32,831 nt of DNA from Alphaproteobacteria bacterium (GTDB lineage Bacteria > Pseudomonadota > Alphaproteobacteria > SP197). Shown here one piece after another: positions 24,388 through 31,849 of the stretch (positions within the stretch are counted from its first letter, which is position 1; the number at the start of each line of letters is the position of its first letter). The position numbers and the translations under genes are program-made. The stretch covers positions 1 through 32,831 of the forward strand of contig JANQGO010000108.1 in NCBI GenBank assembly GCA_028277285.1, read 5' to 3'. The notes beneath the pieces are model-generated. The model was not told the DNA's origin and made no database searches. It saw only the letters and a list, made by a program, of their open reading frames with translations.

Positions 24388-24870
24388 ATGCGCCTTGCCC
24401 TCTATGAACCGGATATTCCTCAGAATACAGGCACGCTTTTGCGCATGGCGGCCTGTTTCGCAGTGCCCGTCGATCTGATCGAACCGGCCGGATTTCAGCT
24501 TGGCGACGCCCGGTTTCGCCGCGCCCTGATGGACTATGGCGAGCGCCTTCACATGACACGCCACGTTTCCTGGCAGGCATTTCAGCGCGACCGCGAACCC
24601 GGTCGCCTGGTGCTGTTGACGACCAAGGCCAGCCAGACGATTTGGCATGTTGGCTTCCAAACGGGCGACACCCTGCTGCTGGGCCGCGAGTCGGCCGGCG
24701 TGCCCGACATCGTCCAGGAAGCCGCCGACATCCGGGCCCTGATTCCCATGGCCGACGGCGCGCGATCGCTCAACGTCGCGGTCGCCGGCGCCATCGCCCT
24801 GGGCGAAGCCTTGCGTCAGACCGGATTTCCAGCCATGTCTGGCAACGAAGCAACCCAGGGACATCCATGA
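24388..24870 (+). CDS. trmL: tRNA (cytidine(34)-2'-O)-methyltransferase
   Basis: A 160-residue SPOUT methyltransferase of the TrmL/YibK type, which methylates the ribose of the wobble nucleotide in tRNA-Leu isoacceptors. The trefoil-knot motifs are all present: PDIPQNTGTLLRMAACF at the N terminus with the RNA-binding Asn, LLLGRESAGVPD near residue 95, and IPMADGARSLNVAVAGAIALGEALRQ near residue 115. The minimal length, with no extra RNA-binding domain, is typical of TrmL. The stop overlaps the hemF ATG by four bases, so trmL and hemF are coupled. Divergent from petABC across 168 bases. Confidence 0.5.
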   Translation: MRLALYEPDIPQNTGTLLRMAACFAVPVDLIEPAGFQLGDARFRRALMDYGERLHMTRHVSWQAFQRDREPGRLVLLTTKASQTIWHVGFQTGDTLLLGRESAGVPDIVQEAADIRALIPMADGARSLNVAVAGAIALGEALRQTGFPAMSGNEATQGHP

Positions 24871-25730
24871 GCCAATCCGAACGGGGACCCGGCGACGACC
24901 GCGGCAAGGAACGCGCCATCACGTGGTTCGAAGAACTGCGCAATCGCATATGCGACGCATTCGAAGGTCTGGAGGACGACCTGACCGGCACCTACGCGGA
25001 CCGGCCGGCGGGCCGCTTCGAACGAAAGGCGTGGCAGCGCCCCGGCGGCGGCGGCGGCACCATGGCGGTGATGAAGGGCCGCGTGTTCGAAAAAGTCGGC
25101 GTCAACGTCTCCGAAGTCTGGGGCACGTTCGACGAGAAGTTCCGCGGCGAGATCCCCGGCGCCGGCGACGACGGCCGCTTCTGGGCCGCCGGCATCTCGC
25201 TGGTCGCCCACATGCAATCGCCGCTTGTGCCGGCCGTACACATGAACACGCGCCACATCGCGACGTCGGCCAAGGCGTGGTACGGCGGCGGCGCCGATTT
25301 GAACCCGCCCCTGCCCGACGATCAGGATACCGCCGATTTTCACGCCGCGTTCGGCGCGGCCTGCGAACGTCATGCCTGCGCCGACCATAAGAAGTTCAAG
25401 GCGTGGGCGGACGATTACTTCTTCATCAAACACCGCGACACCGCGCGCGGCGTCGGCGGCATCTTTTACGACTACATCGACGCCGACGACGGCTCCTTCG
25501 CCTTCACCCAGGATGTCGGCCGGACGTTTGTCACGATCTATCCCGAGCTGGTGGCGCGCCACATGGACGAGCCGTGGACCGACGACCAACGCGACCACCA
25601 ACTGGCCTATCGCGGGCGTTATGCCGAGTTCAATCTGGTCTATGACCGCGGCACCCGCTTCGGCCTGATGACCGGCGGCAACCCCGAGGCGGTTCTGATG
25701 TCGCTGCCGCCGGTCGCGACCTGGCCGTGA
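24867..25730 (+). CDS. hemF: Oxygen-dependent coproporphyrinogen III oxidase
   Basis: Aerobic oxidative decarboxylation of coproporphyrinogen III to protoporphyrinogen IX in heme synthesis. The 287-residue protein shows the family blocks: RPGGGGGTMAVMKGRVFEKVG-like segment near residue 58, AHMQSPLVPAVHMNTRH near residue 113, WYGGGADLNP near residue 137, HRDTARGVGGIFYDYID near residue 190 and YAEFNLVYDRGTRFGLMTGG near the C terminus. His and Asp residues associated with activity are present. It starts on the trmL stop. The opposite-strand pet operon needs heme, and this arrangement is common in related genomes. Confidence 0.5.
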   Translation: MSQSERGPGDDRGKERAITWFEELRNRICDAFEGLEDDLTGTYADRPAGRFERKAWQRPGGGGGTMAVMKGRVFEKVGVNVSEVWGTFDEKFRGEIPGAGDDGRFWAAGISLVAHMQSPLVPAVHMNTRHIATSAKAWYGGGADLNPPLPDDQDTADFHAAFGAACERHACADHKKFKAWADDYFFIKHRDTARGVGGIFYDYIDADDGSFAFTQDVGRTFVTIYPELVARHMDEPWTDDQRDHQLAYRGRYAEFNLVYDRGTRFGLMTGGNPEAVLMSLPPVATWP

Positions 25731-25755
25731 ACACGCGACAGCGGGAGCGCTGACC

Positions 25756-26610
25756 ATGCAGAAGCTGGAGGTGTTTCAGTCTGTCTGGGCGATGGAGCGG
25801 CGCCGGCCCGACGGCAAGGAGTGGTCGCTGGAAGAGCAGGTCGCGATGATCGCCGAGGCCGGTTATGCCGGCATGGATCTCTACAGTTTCGTGCCGGAGA
25901 TTTCGCGCCCGGCCAAAAAGCTGCTCGACCAGGCTGGGCTCGCCTGCACCTGCTGCGCCTTCCCGAAATCGATCGAGGGATTTCAGTCGGATATCGACAT
26001 GGCGTTGGAACTTGGCGCGCGGCACCTGAACGTCATCGGCCAGCTCTACCCGATGACCGTCGCGGAAGGCGCCGACATCATCAAACGATGGCTCGAGATG
26101 GGCGAGGCATCGGGCATGCCGATCACCATCGAGACCCACCGCGACTGCATCACCACCGACATGCTCTATACGCTGCAGTTGATGGAAGCGGTGCCCCAGA
26201 TGCGGCTGTGCGCCGATCTCTCTCACTTCGTCGTCGGGCGCGAGTTCACCTGGCCGATCCCGACCCGCGACGAGAACTGGATCCAGCAGATCCTGGACCG
26301 CAGCGTCGCCTTCCAGGGCCGCGTCGCCAGCCGCGAACAGGTCCAGGTGCAGCTCGACTTCCCGCAGCAGCAGGGCTGGGTCGGAAAGTTCCGCCAGTGG
26401 TGGGAAGACGGCATGCGCAAGTGGCGCTTCCGCGAACCCACCGACGCCACCTTGAACTTCCTGGTCGAACTCGGCCCGCCGCCCTACGCCATGACCGACA
26501 AGGACGGCTGGGAACTGTCGGACCGCTGGGAAGAAGCATTGGTCATCAAAGGCTGGGTCGAGGAGATCTGGGCGCGCCTCGAGGTCGAGGGCAAGGCGAA
26601 CCAGGACTAG
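25756..26610 (+). CDS. Sugar phosphate isomerase/epimerase-like TIM barrel protein
   Basis: A 284-residue protein of the xylose-isomerase-like TIM barrel superfamily (AP endonuclease 2 fold). Candidate metal-binding residues are Glu in ITIETHRD (near residue 134), Asp and His in CADLSHFVVGREF (near residue 157), and residues of the third quarter. The N-terminal strand AEAGYAGMDLYSF is typical. The C-terminal third is unusual in being rich in Trp (QWWEDGMRKW, EEALVIKGWVEEIW). Substrate unknown: the superfamily includes hydroxypyruvate isomerase, tagatose epimerase and inosose dehydratase. It stands alone between hemF and the MarR gene, with no sugar transporter nearby. Confidence 0.5.
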   Translation: MQKLEVFQSVWAMERRRPDGKEWSLEEQVAMIAEAGYAGMDLYSFVPEISRPAKKLLDQAGLACTCCAFPKSIEGFQSDIDMALELGARHLNVIGQLYPMTVAEGADIIKRWLEMGEASGMPITIETHRDCITTDMLYTLQLMEAVPQMRLCADLSHFVVGREFTWPIPTRDENWIQQILDRSVAFQGRVASREQVQVQLDFPQQQGWVGKFRQWWEDGMRKWRFREPTDATLNFLVELGPPPYAMTDKDGWELSDRWEEALVIKGWVEEIWARLEVEGKANQD

Positions 26611-26638
26611 GACAGGGCAAACGATCACCCAGCGCTAC

Positions 26639-26686
26639 TTGACATCTAAGATGTCAATATGGCATCTGAGATGTCATGATGACATC
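26639..26686. promoter_or_regulatory. Operator array at the MarR gene start
   Basis: Three overlapping palindromes with the same half-site (GACATC/GATGTC). The first, TTGACATCT-A-AGATGTCAA (26639-26657), is perfect. The second, ATGGCATCT-G-AGATGTCAT (26659-26677), has one mismatch and overlaps the start codon. A third, GATGTCAT-G-ATGACATC (26670-26686), is perfect and uses the second site's right arm. Centres of the first two are 20 bases apart, about two helical turns. Size and symmetry fit binding of a MarR-family dimer, pointing to autoregulation. The TTGACA inside the first could double as a -35 box. Confidence 0.5.
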
Positions 26687-27173
26687 GGCGCCGTCGAGCA
26701 GCGAAGCACTCTACGACCTCATCCGTCTTGTGCGGCCGCTCTACAAGAGCCTTGAAGCCTCGGTGGCGCTCAAGTTGGCGCCGACGGGCCTTAGCGTATC
26801 GCAGCGGGCGGTCCTGGAGCTGGTGTTGGACCACGGTCCCCTGACGGTTCCCGCGCTGGCGCGCCACCTGATCGCGCCGCGCCAGTTCATCCAACGTATC
26901 GTCAACGAGCTGCGCGCCACGGGACTGGTCGAAAGGCGGCGGAACACGGCCCACAAACGCTCGGTGCTGATCGCTCTGACGCCCGCCGGATCAGCCGCCA
27001 TCACAAGCGTTAAGCAGCGCGAGGCCGACGTGATGGAGCCCATCGCCCGCGATCTCGACGCGGCCGAGGTCGAGACAGCGAAGGCTGTCATGGCGGCGGT
27101 CGCTCTGGCGTTTCGCGCCCACAACGAAAGAAACGAGACGACCTATCAGGAGGACGATCATGACAGTGCGTGA
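26676..27173 (+). CDS. MarR family transcriptional regulator
   Basis: A 165-residue winged-helix repressor of the MarR type. The DNA-binding domain spans about residues 40-110 (LSVSQRAVLELVLDHGPLT, PALARHLIAPRQFIQRIVNEL as recognition region, then the wing GLVERRRNTAHKRSVLIALT). The first ATG at 26676 and the next at 26679 both lie inside the palindromic operator array and neither has a ribosome binding site, so the mRNA may be leaderless or the true start may be a few codons away. It overlaps the GFA gene by 14 bases, implying co-expression. The ligand is not predictable. Confidence 0.5.
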   Translation: MMTSAPSSSEALYDLIRLVRPLYKSLEASVALKLAPTGLSVSQRAVLELVLDHGPLTVPALARHLIAPRQFIQRIVNELRATGLVERRRNTAHKRSVLIALTPAGSAAITSVKQREADVMEPIARDLDAAEVETAKAVMAAVALAFRAHNERNETTYQEDDHDSA

Positions 27174-27582
27174 AGGCGGCTGCCTGTGCGGCGCCGTCAG
27201 ATACAAGGTCGAAGGTGAACCGCTGATGTCGGGCGCCTGCTATTGCCGCGACTGCCAGTATGTGGCCGGCGGCGCCGAAGCGGTCGGCGCCGGATATCTG
27301 GCCGACGCCCTGACCGTGACAAAGGGCGAGACCCGTCAGTTCGTCATCAAGGGTGAGAGCGGCGCCGATGTCACGCGACACTTCTGTCCTGATTGCGGCG
27401 TCCACCTCTTCGCCCACAACAGCACGCACCCGCAATTCCTGTCGATCAAGATCGGCACGCTGGACGACCCCAGCGGCTTCACATCCCAGGGCAACATCTG
27501 GACGTCGTCGGCGCAGCCCTGGCACCACATCGATCCCAACCTGCCGGCGTGGGAAAAGGAACCGGACTTCGGCGCCGCCTAG
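27160..27582 (+). CDS. GFA/CENP-V family zinc-binding protein
   Basis: A 140-residue protein of the glutathione-dependent formaldehyde-activating (GFA)/CENP-V family, a small beta fold that binds zinc. The Cys ligands are intact: GGCLCGAVRY at residues 7-16, CYCRDC near residue 28, and FCPDCGVHLF near residue 75. The original GFA protein was thought to speed S-hydroxymethylglutathione formation, but most members have no established reaction. A strong AGGAGG ribosome binding site (27148-27153) lies inside the MarR gene. Co-regulated with that MarR. Its TAG stop shares the bases CTAG with the stop of the convergent acetyltransferase gene. Confidence 0.5.
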   Translation: MTVREGGCLCGAVRYKVEGEPLMSGACYCRDCQYVAGGAEAVGAGYLADALTVTKGETRQFVIKGESGADVTRHFCPDCGVHLFAHNSTHPQFLSIKIGTLDDPSGFTSQGNIWTSSAQPWHHIDPNLPAWEKEPDFGAA

Positions 27583-28043
27583 GCGAGCTCGAGGGTCATG
27601 AAGACACTGTTGGGATCGGGGCGGTAGTCGGCGAAGGGCGGACATTCGACGAAGCCGAAGCGCGCGTAGAGCTCCCTTGCCGGCCGATAGCCCTCCATGG
27701 AGCCGGTCTCCAGGCTCAGCCGCCGGTAGCCGCGTTCGCGCGCGACGCCCAGAAGGTGCTCGACCATGCGCGCGGCGATGCCGCGCCCGCGATAGGCCTC
27801 AGCCGTATGCATGGACTTGATCTCGCCATGACTGGCGTCGAGCTGCTTAAGCGCACCGCAACCCAATAGATCGCCGTCATGCCACGCGGTCCAGAACGTC
27901 ACGCCGGGCTCGCGAAGCGAATCCAGATCAAGCGCGTGGGTGCTCTCGGGCGGCGCCTGGTCCGCGGCGTGATCCAGATGGGTCCTGAGAAGGTCCTGGA
28001 TTGCCGCGCCGCTGAGGTCGTCCTCGCGCATATCAATCTGCAT
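27579..28043 (-). CDS. GNAT family N-acetyltransferase
   Basis: A 154-residue GNAT acetyltransferase. The acetyl-CoA binding motif A is visible as RGRGIAARMVEHLLGVARERGY (residues about 90-111), preceded by the beta-4 strand EIKSMHTAEAYRG, and the C-terminal LETGSMEGYRPARELYARFGF and FADYRPDPNSVFMTL resemble the YsnE-like group. The ATG at 28043 (MQIDMRED) is preferred over the longer frame. The substrate is unknown; such proteins acetylate amino acids, peptides or small amines. It is convergent with the GFA gene, with overlapping stops, and 61 bases from the CCA enzyme stop. Confidence 0.5.
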   Translation of the reverse strand: MQIDMREDDLSGAAIQDLLRTHLDHAADQAPPESTHALDLDSLREPGVTFWTAWHDGDLLGCGALKQLDASHGEIKSMHTAEAYRGRGIAARMVEHLLGVARERGYRRLSLETGSMEGYRPARELYARFGFVECPPFADYRPDPNSVFMTLELA

Positions 28044-28103
28044 GGTTGCCTGCCGCCTGGTGTCGTGGCGCCGCCCTATCATCCGGCGGCTATCGGCATC
28101 AAG

Positions 28104-29315
28104 TCAGGATGTCAGCAGCTGCTTGGCTTTCGCGAGACAGGCATCGCGGTCCGGCTGGAAGTCTTCCGCGCGCCACCAGGCCTCGACCGCGTCGACCACG
28201 CGGCCGACCTCCGGCCCCTTGGGCACGCCGAGTTCGACCACGTCCTGACCGCGGATCGGCAGCTTCGGATCGTCCCAACGGTTCGCCGTCTCCAGCATGG
28301 CGCGCCAGGCACCGGCGCGGCGCTCACCGTCATCGGCCCAGGCGAGCAGCACGAGGTCGCGATAGAGATCGGCGCCGCCATCGTAAAGCACCTGGCGCTG
28401 CGCCTTCTCATCCATCGCCGGGTCGAGCGAGACCGTCGGCGGCACCAGGGCGCCAAGCCGCGCCTTCTCCACATTCGACATGCGCAAACGGTCGGCGACG
28501 TCCTCGCCATCGCGCTCGATCAACGACGCCAGGCGGCGCACGGGATCGCGGTCGTCGATGCCGGTGAGCGCAAGCAGCCGCCCGAAATCATCGGCTTCGG
28601 GCAGCACCACCGCCAGTACGCCGGTCTCGTGCATGGCGGTCAGCGCGGGCACCGGATTGGCCGCCGACAAGAGCTTCAGCAGTTCGGTCCTGACCCGCTC
28701 CGCCGACAGGCGCGGCAGTTCGTCGCGAGCGTCAGCGCAGGCGCGCATGGCATCGCCGTCCGGCACCGCCTCGCCGAAATGGGCGAGGAAGCGAAAGAAA
28801 CGGAGGATGCGCAGGTAATCCTCCGCGATGCGCTCGGCCGGTTCGCCGACGAAGCGCACGTGGCCCGCGTCGAGATCCTCGCGGCCGCCGAAGGCGTCGA
28901 ACAAGGTCCCGTCGGGCCGCGCGCTCATGGCGTTGAAGGTGAAGTCGCGGCGCGAGGCATCGGCCAGCCAGTCGTCGGTAAACGCGACCTCCGCATGGCG
29001 CCCGTCGGTCTCGACGTCTTCGCGCAGCGTCGTCACCTCGAACGGCTGGCCCTTGGCGACAGCCGTCACGGTGCCGTGTTTGAGGCCGGTCGGCACCGCC
29101 TTCAGCTTGGCGGCCTTCAGCAGCGCCATGACGGTCTCAGGCGGATCGGGTGTGGCGATATCCATGTCGCTGATCGGCCGGCCGAGCAGGCAATCGCGCA
29201 CGCAGCCGCCGACAAAGCGAACTTCGCTGCCTTCCGCGGTCAGCGCCGCGATCACCGCGTTCGCGGCCGACGACGTCATTGCCGGCGCTAGCGTGATGCG
29301 TCCGACCGGCTCCAT
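28104..29315 (-). CDS. cca: CCA tRNA nucleotidyltransferase
   Basis: Adds or repairs the 3' CCA end of tRNA. The 403-residue protein has the class II polymerase-beta motifs: VGGCVRDCLLG (residues 35-45) and DMDIAT with Asp50 and Asp52 as metal ligands, then RRDFTFNAM (residues 122-130) and FGGREDLDAGHVRFVG, and ERIAEDYLRILRFFRFLAHFG for template and RNA contacts. No HD phosphohydrolase domain is evident. The C-terminal third is helical and less conserved, as in alphaproteobacterial enzymes. The start ATG shares one base with the DUF6111 stop (TAATG), so it is translationally coupled to the upstream unit. Confidence 0.5.
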   Translation of the reverse strand: MEPVGRITLAPAMTSSAANAVIAALTAEGSEVRFVGGCVRDCLLGRPISDMDIATPDPPETVMALLKAAKLKAVPTGLKHGTVTAVAKGQPFEVTTLREDVETDGRHAEVAFTDDWLADASRRDFTFNAMSARPDGTLFDAFGGREDLDAGHVRFVGEPAERIAEDYLRILRFFRFLAHFGEAVPDGDAMRACADARDELPRLSAERVRTELLKLLSAANPVPALTAMHETGVLAVVLPEADDFGRLLALTGIDDRDPVRRLASLIERDGEDVADRLRMSNVEKARLGALVPPTVSLDPAMDEKAQRQVLYDGGADLYRDLVLLAWADDGERRAGAWRAMLETANRWDDPKLPIRGQDVVELGVPKGPEVGRVVDAVEAWWRAEDFQPDRDACLAKAKQLLTS

Positions 29316-29593
29316 TACTCGCCGACCTGGCTCGGCTGGATCTCGCCGTCGACATAGGAGGGCGGCGTATAGTCGCCGGTCGGTTCGCCGCCCTCGAAGG
29401 CGGCAATCAGCACGAGCGCCAGCGCCATCGAACCGAGGGTGCCGATTACGATCATGGTCCACGGCGCGTCGCGCCATTGCGGCAACTGGCCCTTGGCTCT
29501 GAGTTCCTTGTTCTCGCGCGACAGCTTGTACCAGACGATGTAGCTGATGAGCGGCACGAAGATCAGCAGGAAGGGTAGGATTAAGCGGATCAT
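29315..29593 (-). CDS. DUF6111 family small membrane protein
   Basis: A 92-residue protein with an N-terminal membrane helix (residues about 2-22), a polar stretch KLSRENKELRAKGQLPQW, a second membrane helix (about residues 47-65) and an acidic, proline-containing tail. It resembles DUF6111, an alphaproteobacterial family typically found next to the CCA enzyme and CoA pyrophosphatase. No catalytic motif. The ATG overlaps the NUDIX stop by four bases. Function unknown; the strict coupling with both neighbours suggests a shared role or at least co-expression. Confidence 0.5.
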   Translation of the reverse strand: MIRLILPFLLIFVPLISYIVWYKLSRENKELRAKGQLPQWRDAPWTMIVIGTLGSMALALVLIAAFEGGEPTGDYTPPSYVDGEIQPSQVGE

Positions 29594-30177
29594 GGATGAC
29601 CTTTCAAAACGCCAATCAAGTTGACAAGGATGGCCGCTGTTGCCCCCCAGATGTACCGGTCCTCGTATTCGAAGACGCTGTACCAGCGATCGGCGCCGCG
29701 CCAGAACATGCTTTCGCGGCGGTGGTTCTTCGGATCAGTCAGAAAGTCGAGCGGCACTTCGAAGGCATCGATGAACTCGATCCCGTCCGGCTTGAGTTCG
29801 ACCGGCGGCCGCACGATGCCGACCAGGGGCGCGATGGCGAAACCGGACCCCGCGCGGTGCGTGTTAAGCCGGGCGATGATCTCGACCTGAGCGGGATGGA
29901 GCGCCACTTCCTCTTCGGCCTCGCGCAAGGCGGCGGCGGCTTCATCGGCGTCGGCGTCCTCGATGCGTCCGCCGGGGAAACTGATTTGCCCGGCATGACT
30001 GTTCAGCCGCTCCGAACGCTGGCCGAAGATGACACTCATGCCGTCATCGCGGTCGACCAGGGGCACCAGGACCGCCGCCTTCTTGCTGACCGGTTCGGTC
30101 TCCCAGTCCGACGGCGGCACGTCGAGGATGGGTCGCGGCGCGGCACGCAGCGCGCCGATGACGGCGTCACGTGTCAT
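29590..30177 (-). CDS. NUDIX CoA pyrophosphatase (NudL type)
   Basis: A 195-residue NUDIX hydrolase of the coenzyme A pyrophosphatase group, which splits CoA into 4'-phosphopantetheine and 3',5'-ADP. The CoA-specific motif LNSHAGQISFPGG precedes the Nudix box GGRIEDADADEAAAALREAE with REAEEEVAL; the ending EEEVA rather than EExGU also occurs in E. coli NudL, so the box is complete. Metal-binding Glu residues are kept. The start overlaps the DUF1285 stop by 11 bases and the stop overlaps the DUF6111 ATG. In vivo it may act on CoA, CoA esters or oxidised CoA; exact specificity not readable. Confidence 0.5.
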   Translation of the reverse strand: MTRDAVIGALRAAPRPILDVPPSDWETEPVSKKAAVLVPLVDRDDGMSVIFGQRSERLNSHAGQISFPGGRIEDADADEAAAALREAEEEVALHPAQVEIIARLNTHRAGSGFAIAPLVGIVRPPVELKPDGIEFIDAFEVPLDFLTDPKNHRRESMFWRGADRWYSVFEYEDRYIWGATAAILVNLIGVLKGHP

Positions 30178-30733
30178 CGTCGAGTTTACCCAGCGTGAAG
30201 TACGCCCCACCGCTCCAGACACCCAGCACGTCGACGCCATCGTGCCGCTCCGTCTCGCCCAGGCCGACCAGTTCGTAATAGACGGCGCGCGCGATCAGCG
30301 CCTCCAGCCCCGGCCTGATCTCGATATAGGGTGCCGGCTCGCCCGTCGCCTTGTCGAACGCCACGCGGATCGGGTGGTCGGGACCGGCGGTGACCTCGTC
30401 ATCCACATTGGTGCGGAAGATCAGTTGCTGCGCCGCGCCCTCGCCGGTCGCGTCCACGTGCACCGCGACAAACGGCGCGTCATCAACGGTAATGCGCCTC
30501 TTTTCCGCGGGAGTCACCAAATAGTAACCGCCGTCGGGATCGCGCGTGAGGATGCCGGCGAACAGCTTCACCAGGGGCTTGCGGTTGATCGGCGAACCCT
30601 CGTGATACCAGGTGCCGTCGCGCGCGATACGGATGTCGATATCGGCGTGGAATACTTGGCGAAATCGGGCTTCGTCCTCGCGATTCAGCGCTTCGCGCGA
30701 TGACCCGGCCTCACGGGGTTGTGTTTCCGTCAT
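30167..30733 (-). CDS. DUF1285 domain-containing protein
   Basis: A 188-residue soluble protein of the DUF1285 family, with two related beta-rich halves. Visible conserved stretches are DIDIRIARDGTWYHEGSPI and RKPLVKLFAGIL near residues 32-60, GGYYLVTPAEKRRI near residue 68, and PYIEIRPGLEALIARAVYYELV near residue 136. No enzymatic motif or signal peptide. The ATG at 30733 is the first with good fit to the family; in-frame sequence upstream runs into the divergent region. First gene of the coupled DUF1285-NUDIX-DUF6111-cca unit. Function unknown. Confidence 0.5.
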   Translation of the reverse strand: MTETQPREAGSSREALNREDEARFRQVFHADIDIRIARDGTWYHEGSPINRKPLVKLFAGILTRDPDGGYYLVTPAEKRRITVDDAPFVAVHVDATGEGAAQQLIFRTNVDDEVTAGPDHPIRVAFDKATGEPAPYIEIRPGLEALIARAVYYELVGLGETERHDGVDVLGVWSGGAYFTLGKLDDDT

Positions 30734-30800
30734 CGGTCTGGGTGATATCCTGTCGTGCAGACGCCAATTATATAGTTCGGGACACAGAAACGTAGGATCA
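30734..30800. promoter_or_regulatory. Divergent promoter region DUF1285 / moxR
   Basis: 67 bases between divergent starts. An A/T-rich stretch, AATTATATAG (30766-30775), contains TATAAT on the minus strand (30767-30772), 34 bases before the DUF1285 start, and TATATA on the plus strand. No good -35 sequence is seen for either strand, so this is a likely but weakly defined promoter for one or both units. Confidence 0.5.
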
Positions 30801-31802
30801 ATGGCTGACACCCCACAAACCAACCTGCAAGACACCCAGGACCTGACCGCCGATATCGAACGAATCGGCGAAAAACTCGCCAAAGCGCGCAGCGCCATCG
30901 GCAATGTCATCTTCGGTCAGTCGGAGGTGGTTGAACAGACCCTGACCACACTTCTGGCGGGTGGCCACGCGCTGCTTATCGGCGTGCCGGGTCTCGGCAA
31001 GACCAAGCTGGTCGAAACCATCGGCACGGTGATGGGCCTGGACGAAAAGCGCGTCCAGTTCACGCCGGACCTGATGCCCGCCGACATTCTGGGATCTGAA
31101 GTCCTGGAAGAGGCCGATACCGGTCGGCGTTCGTTCCGCTTCATCCCCGGTCCGGTCTTCTGCCAGCTTCTGATGGCCGACGAGATCAACCGGGCGAGCC
31201 CGCGCACCCAGTCCGCCTTGCTGCAGGCGATGCAGGAAGGATCGGTCTCGGTCGCCGGCTCGCGGCACGAACTGCCCGATCCCTTCCACGTGCTGGCGAC
31301 CCAGAACCCGTTGGAGCTTGAGGGCACCTATCCGCTGCCGGAAGCACAACTCGACCGGTTCCTGATGGAAATCGATGTCGACTATCCCGGCCGCGATGCC
31401 GAGCGCGAGATGCTGGTGGTCACCACCGGCAGCGACGAGGCGCCGGTCGCCGAGGTGATGAGCGGCAACGAGCTGAAGGAAGCCCAGCGCCTGGTGCGCC
31501 GCATCCCGGTCGGCGAGAGCGTTGTCGAGGCGATCCTCTCGCTGGTGCGCTCGGGCCGCCCCGACGGCAGCGACACCACGGAGATGATCTCCTGGGGCCC
31601 CGGTCCGCGTGCCAGCCAGGCGCTGATGCTGGCCGCCCGCGCCCGTGCGCTGCTGGATGGCCGCTATGCCCCTTCGGTCGACGATGTCGTGACCCTGGCC
31701 GCGCCGGTGTTGCGTCACCGCATGGCGCTGACCTTCGCGGCCCGCGCCGACGGCATGACGGTCGACCGGGTGATCGAACGGCTGAAGGCGCCGCTCGCCT
31801 GA
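30801..31802 (+). CDS. MoxR family AAA+ ATPase
   Basis: A 333-residue MoxR-type AAA+ ATPase. Walker A is GVPGLGKT at residues 61-68, Walker B is LLMADE at 123-128 followed by INRASPRTQSALLQAMQE, and sensor 1 is in VLATQNPLELEGTYPLPEA; the C-terminal lid domain has DDVVTLAAPVLRHRMAL. MoxR proteins work with DUF58 and von Willebrand-type proteins in chaperone-like assembly or metal insertion. Here the next gene is DUF58 and a BatA-like gene follows, matching the MoxR-DUF58-DUF4159 operon seen in Alphaproteobacteria. Target unknown. Start ATG at 30801 follows a weak TAGGA ribosome binding site. Confidence 0.5.
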   Translation: MADTPQTNLQDTQDLTADIERIGEKLAKARSAIGNVIFGQSEVVEQTLTTLLAGGHALLIGVPGLGKTKLVETIGTVMGLDEKRVQFTPDLMPADILGSEVLEEADTGRRSFRFIPGPVFCQLLMADEINRASPRTQSALLQAMQEGSVSVAGSRHELPDPFHVLATQNPLELEGTYPLPEAQLDRFLMEIDVDYPGRDAEREMLVVTTGSDEAPVAEVMSGNELKEAQRLVRRIPVGESVVEAILSLVRSGRPDGSDTTEMISWGPGPRASQALMLAARARALLDGRYAPSVDDVVTLAAPVLRHRMALTFAARADGMTVDRVIERLKAPLA

Positions 31803-31849
31803 CCGCGCCCGATGATCACCGTGTATCTCCTTCGCGCCACGGGCCGAGC

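Noticed and set aside
29590-30177. Apparent damaged Nudix box (missing Gly after EE) in the CoA pyrophosphatase
   Set aside because: The same EEEVA ending is found in E. coli NudL, and the CoA-specific upstream motif is intact, so this is normal for the subfamily.
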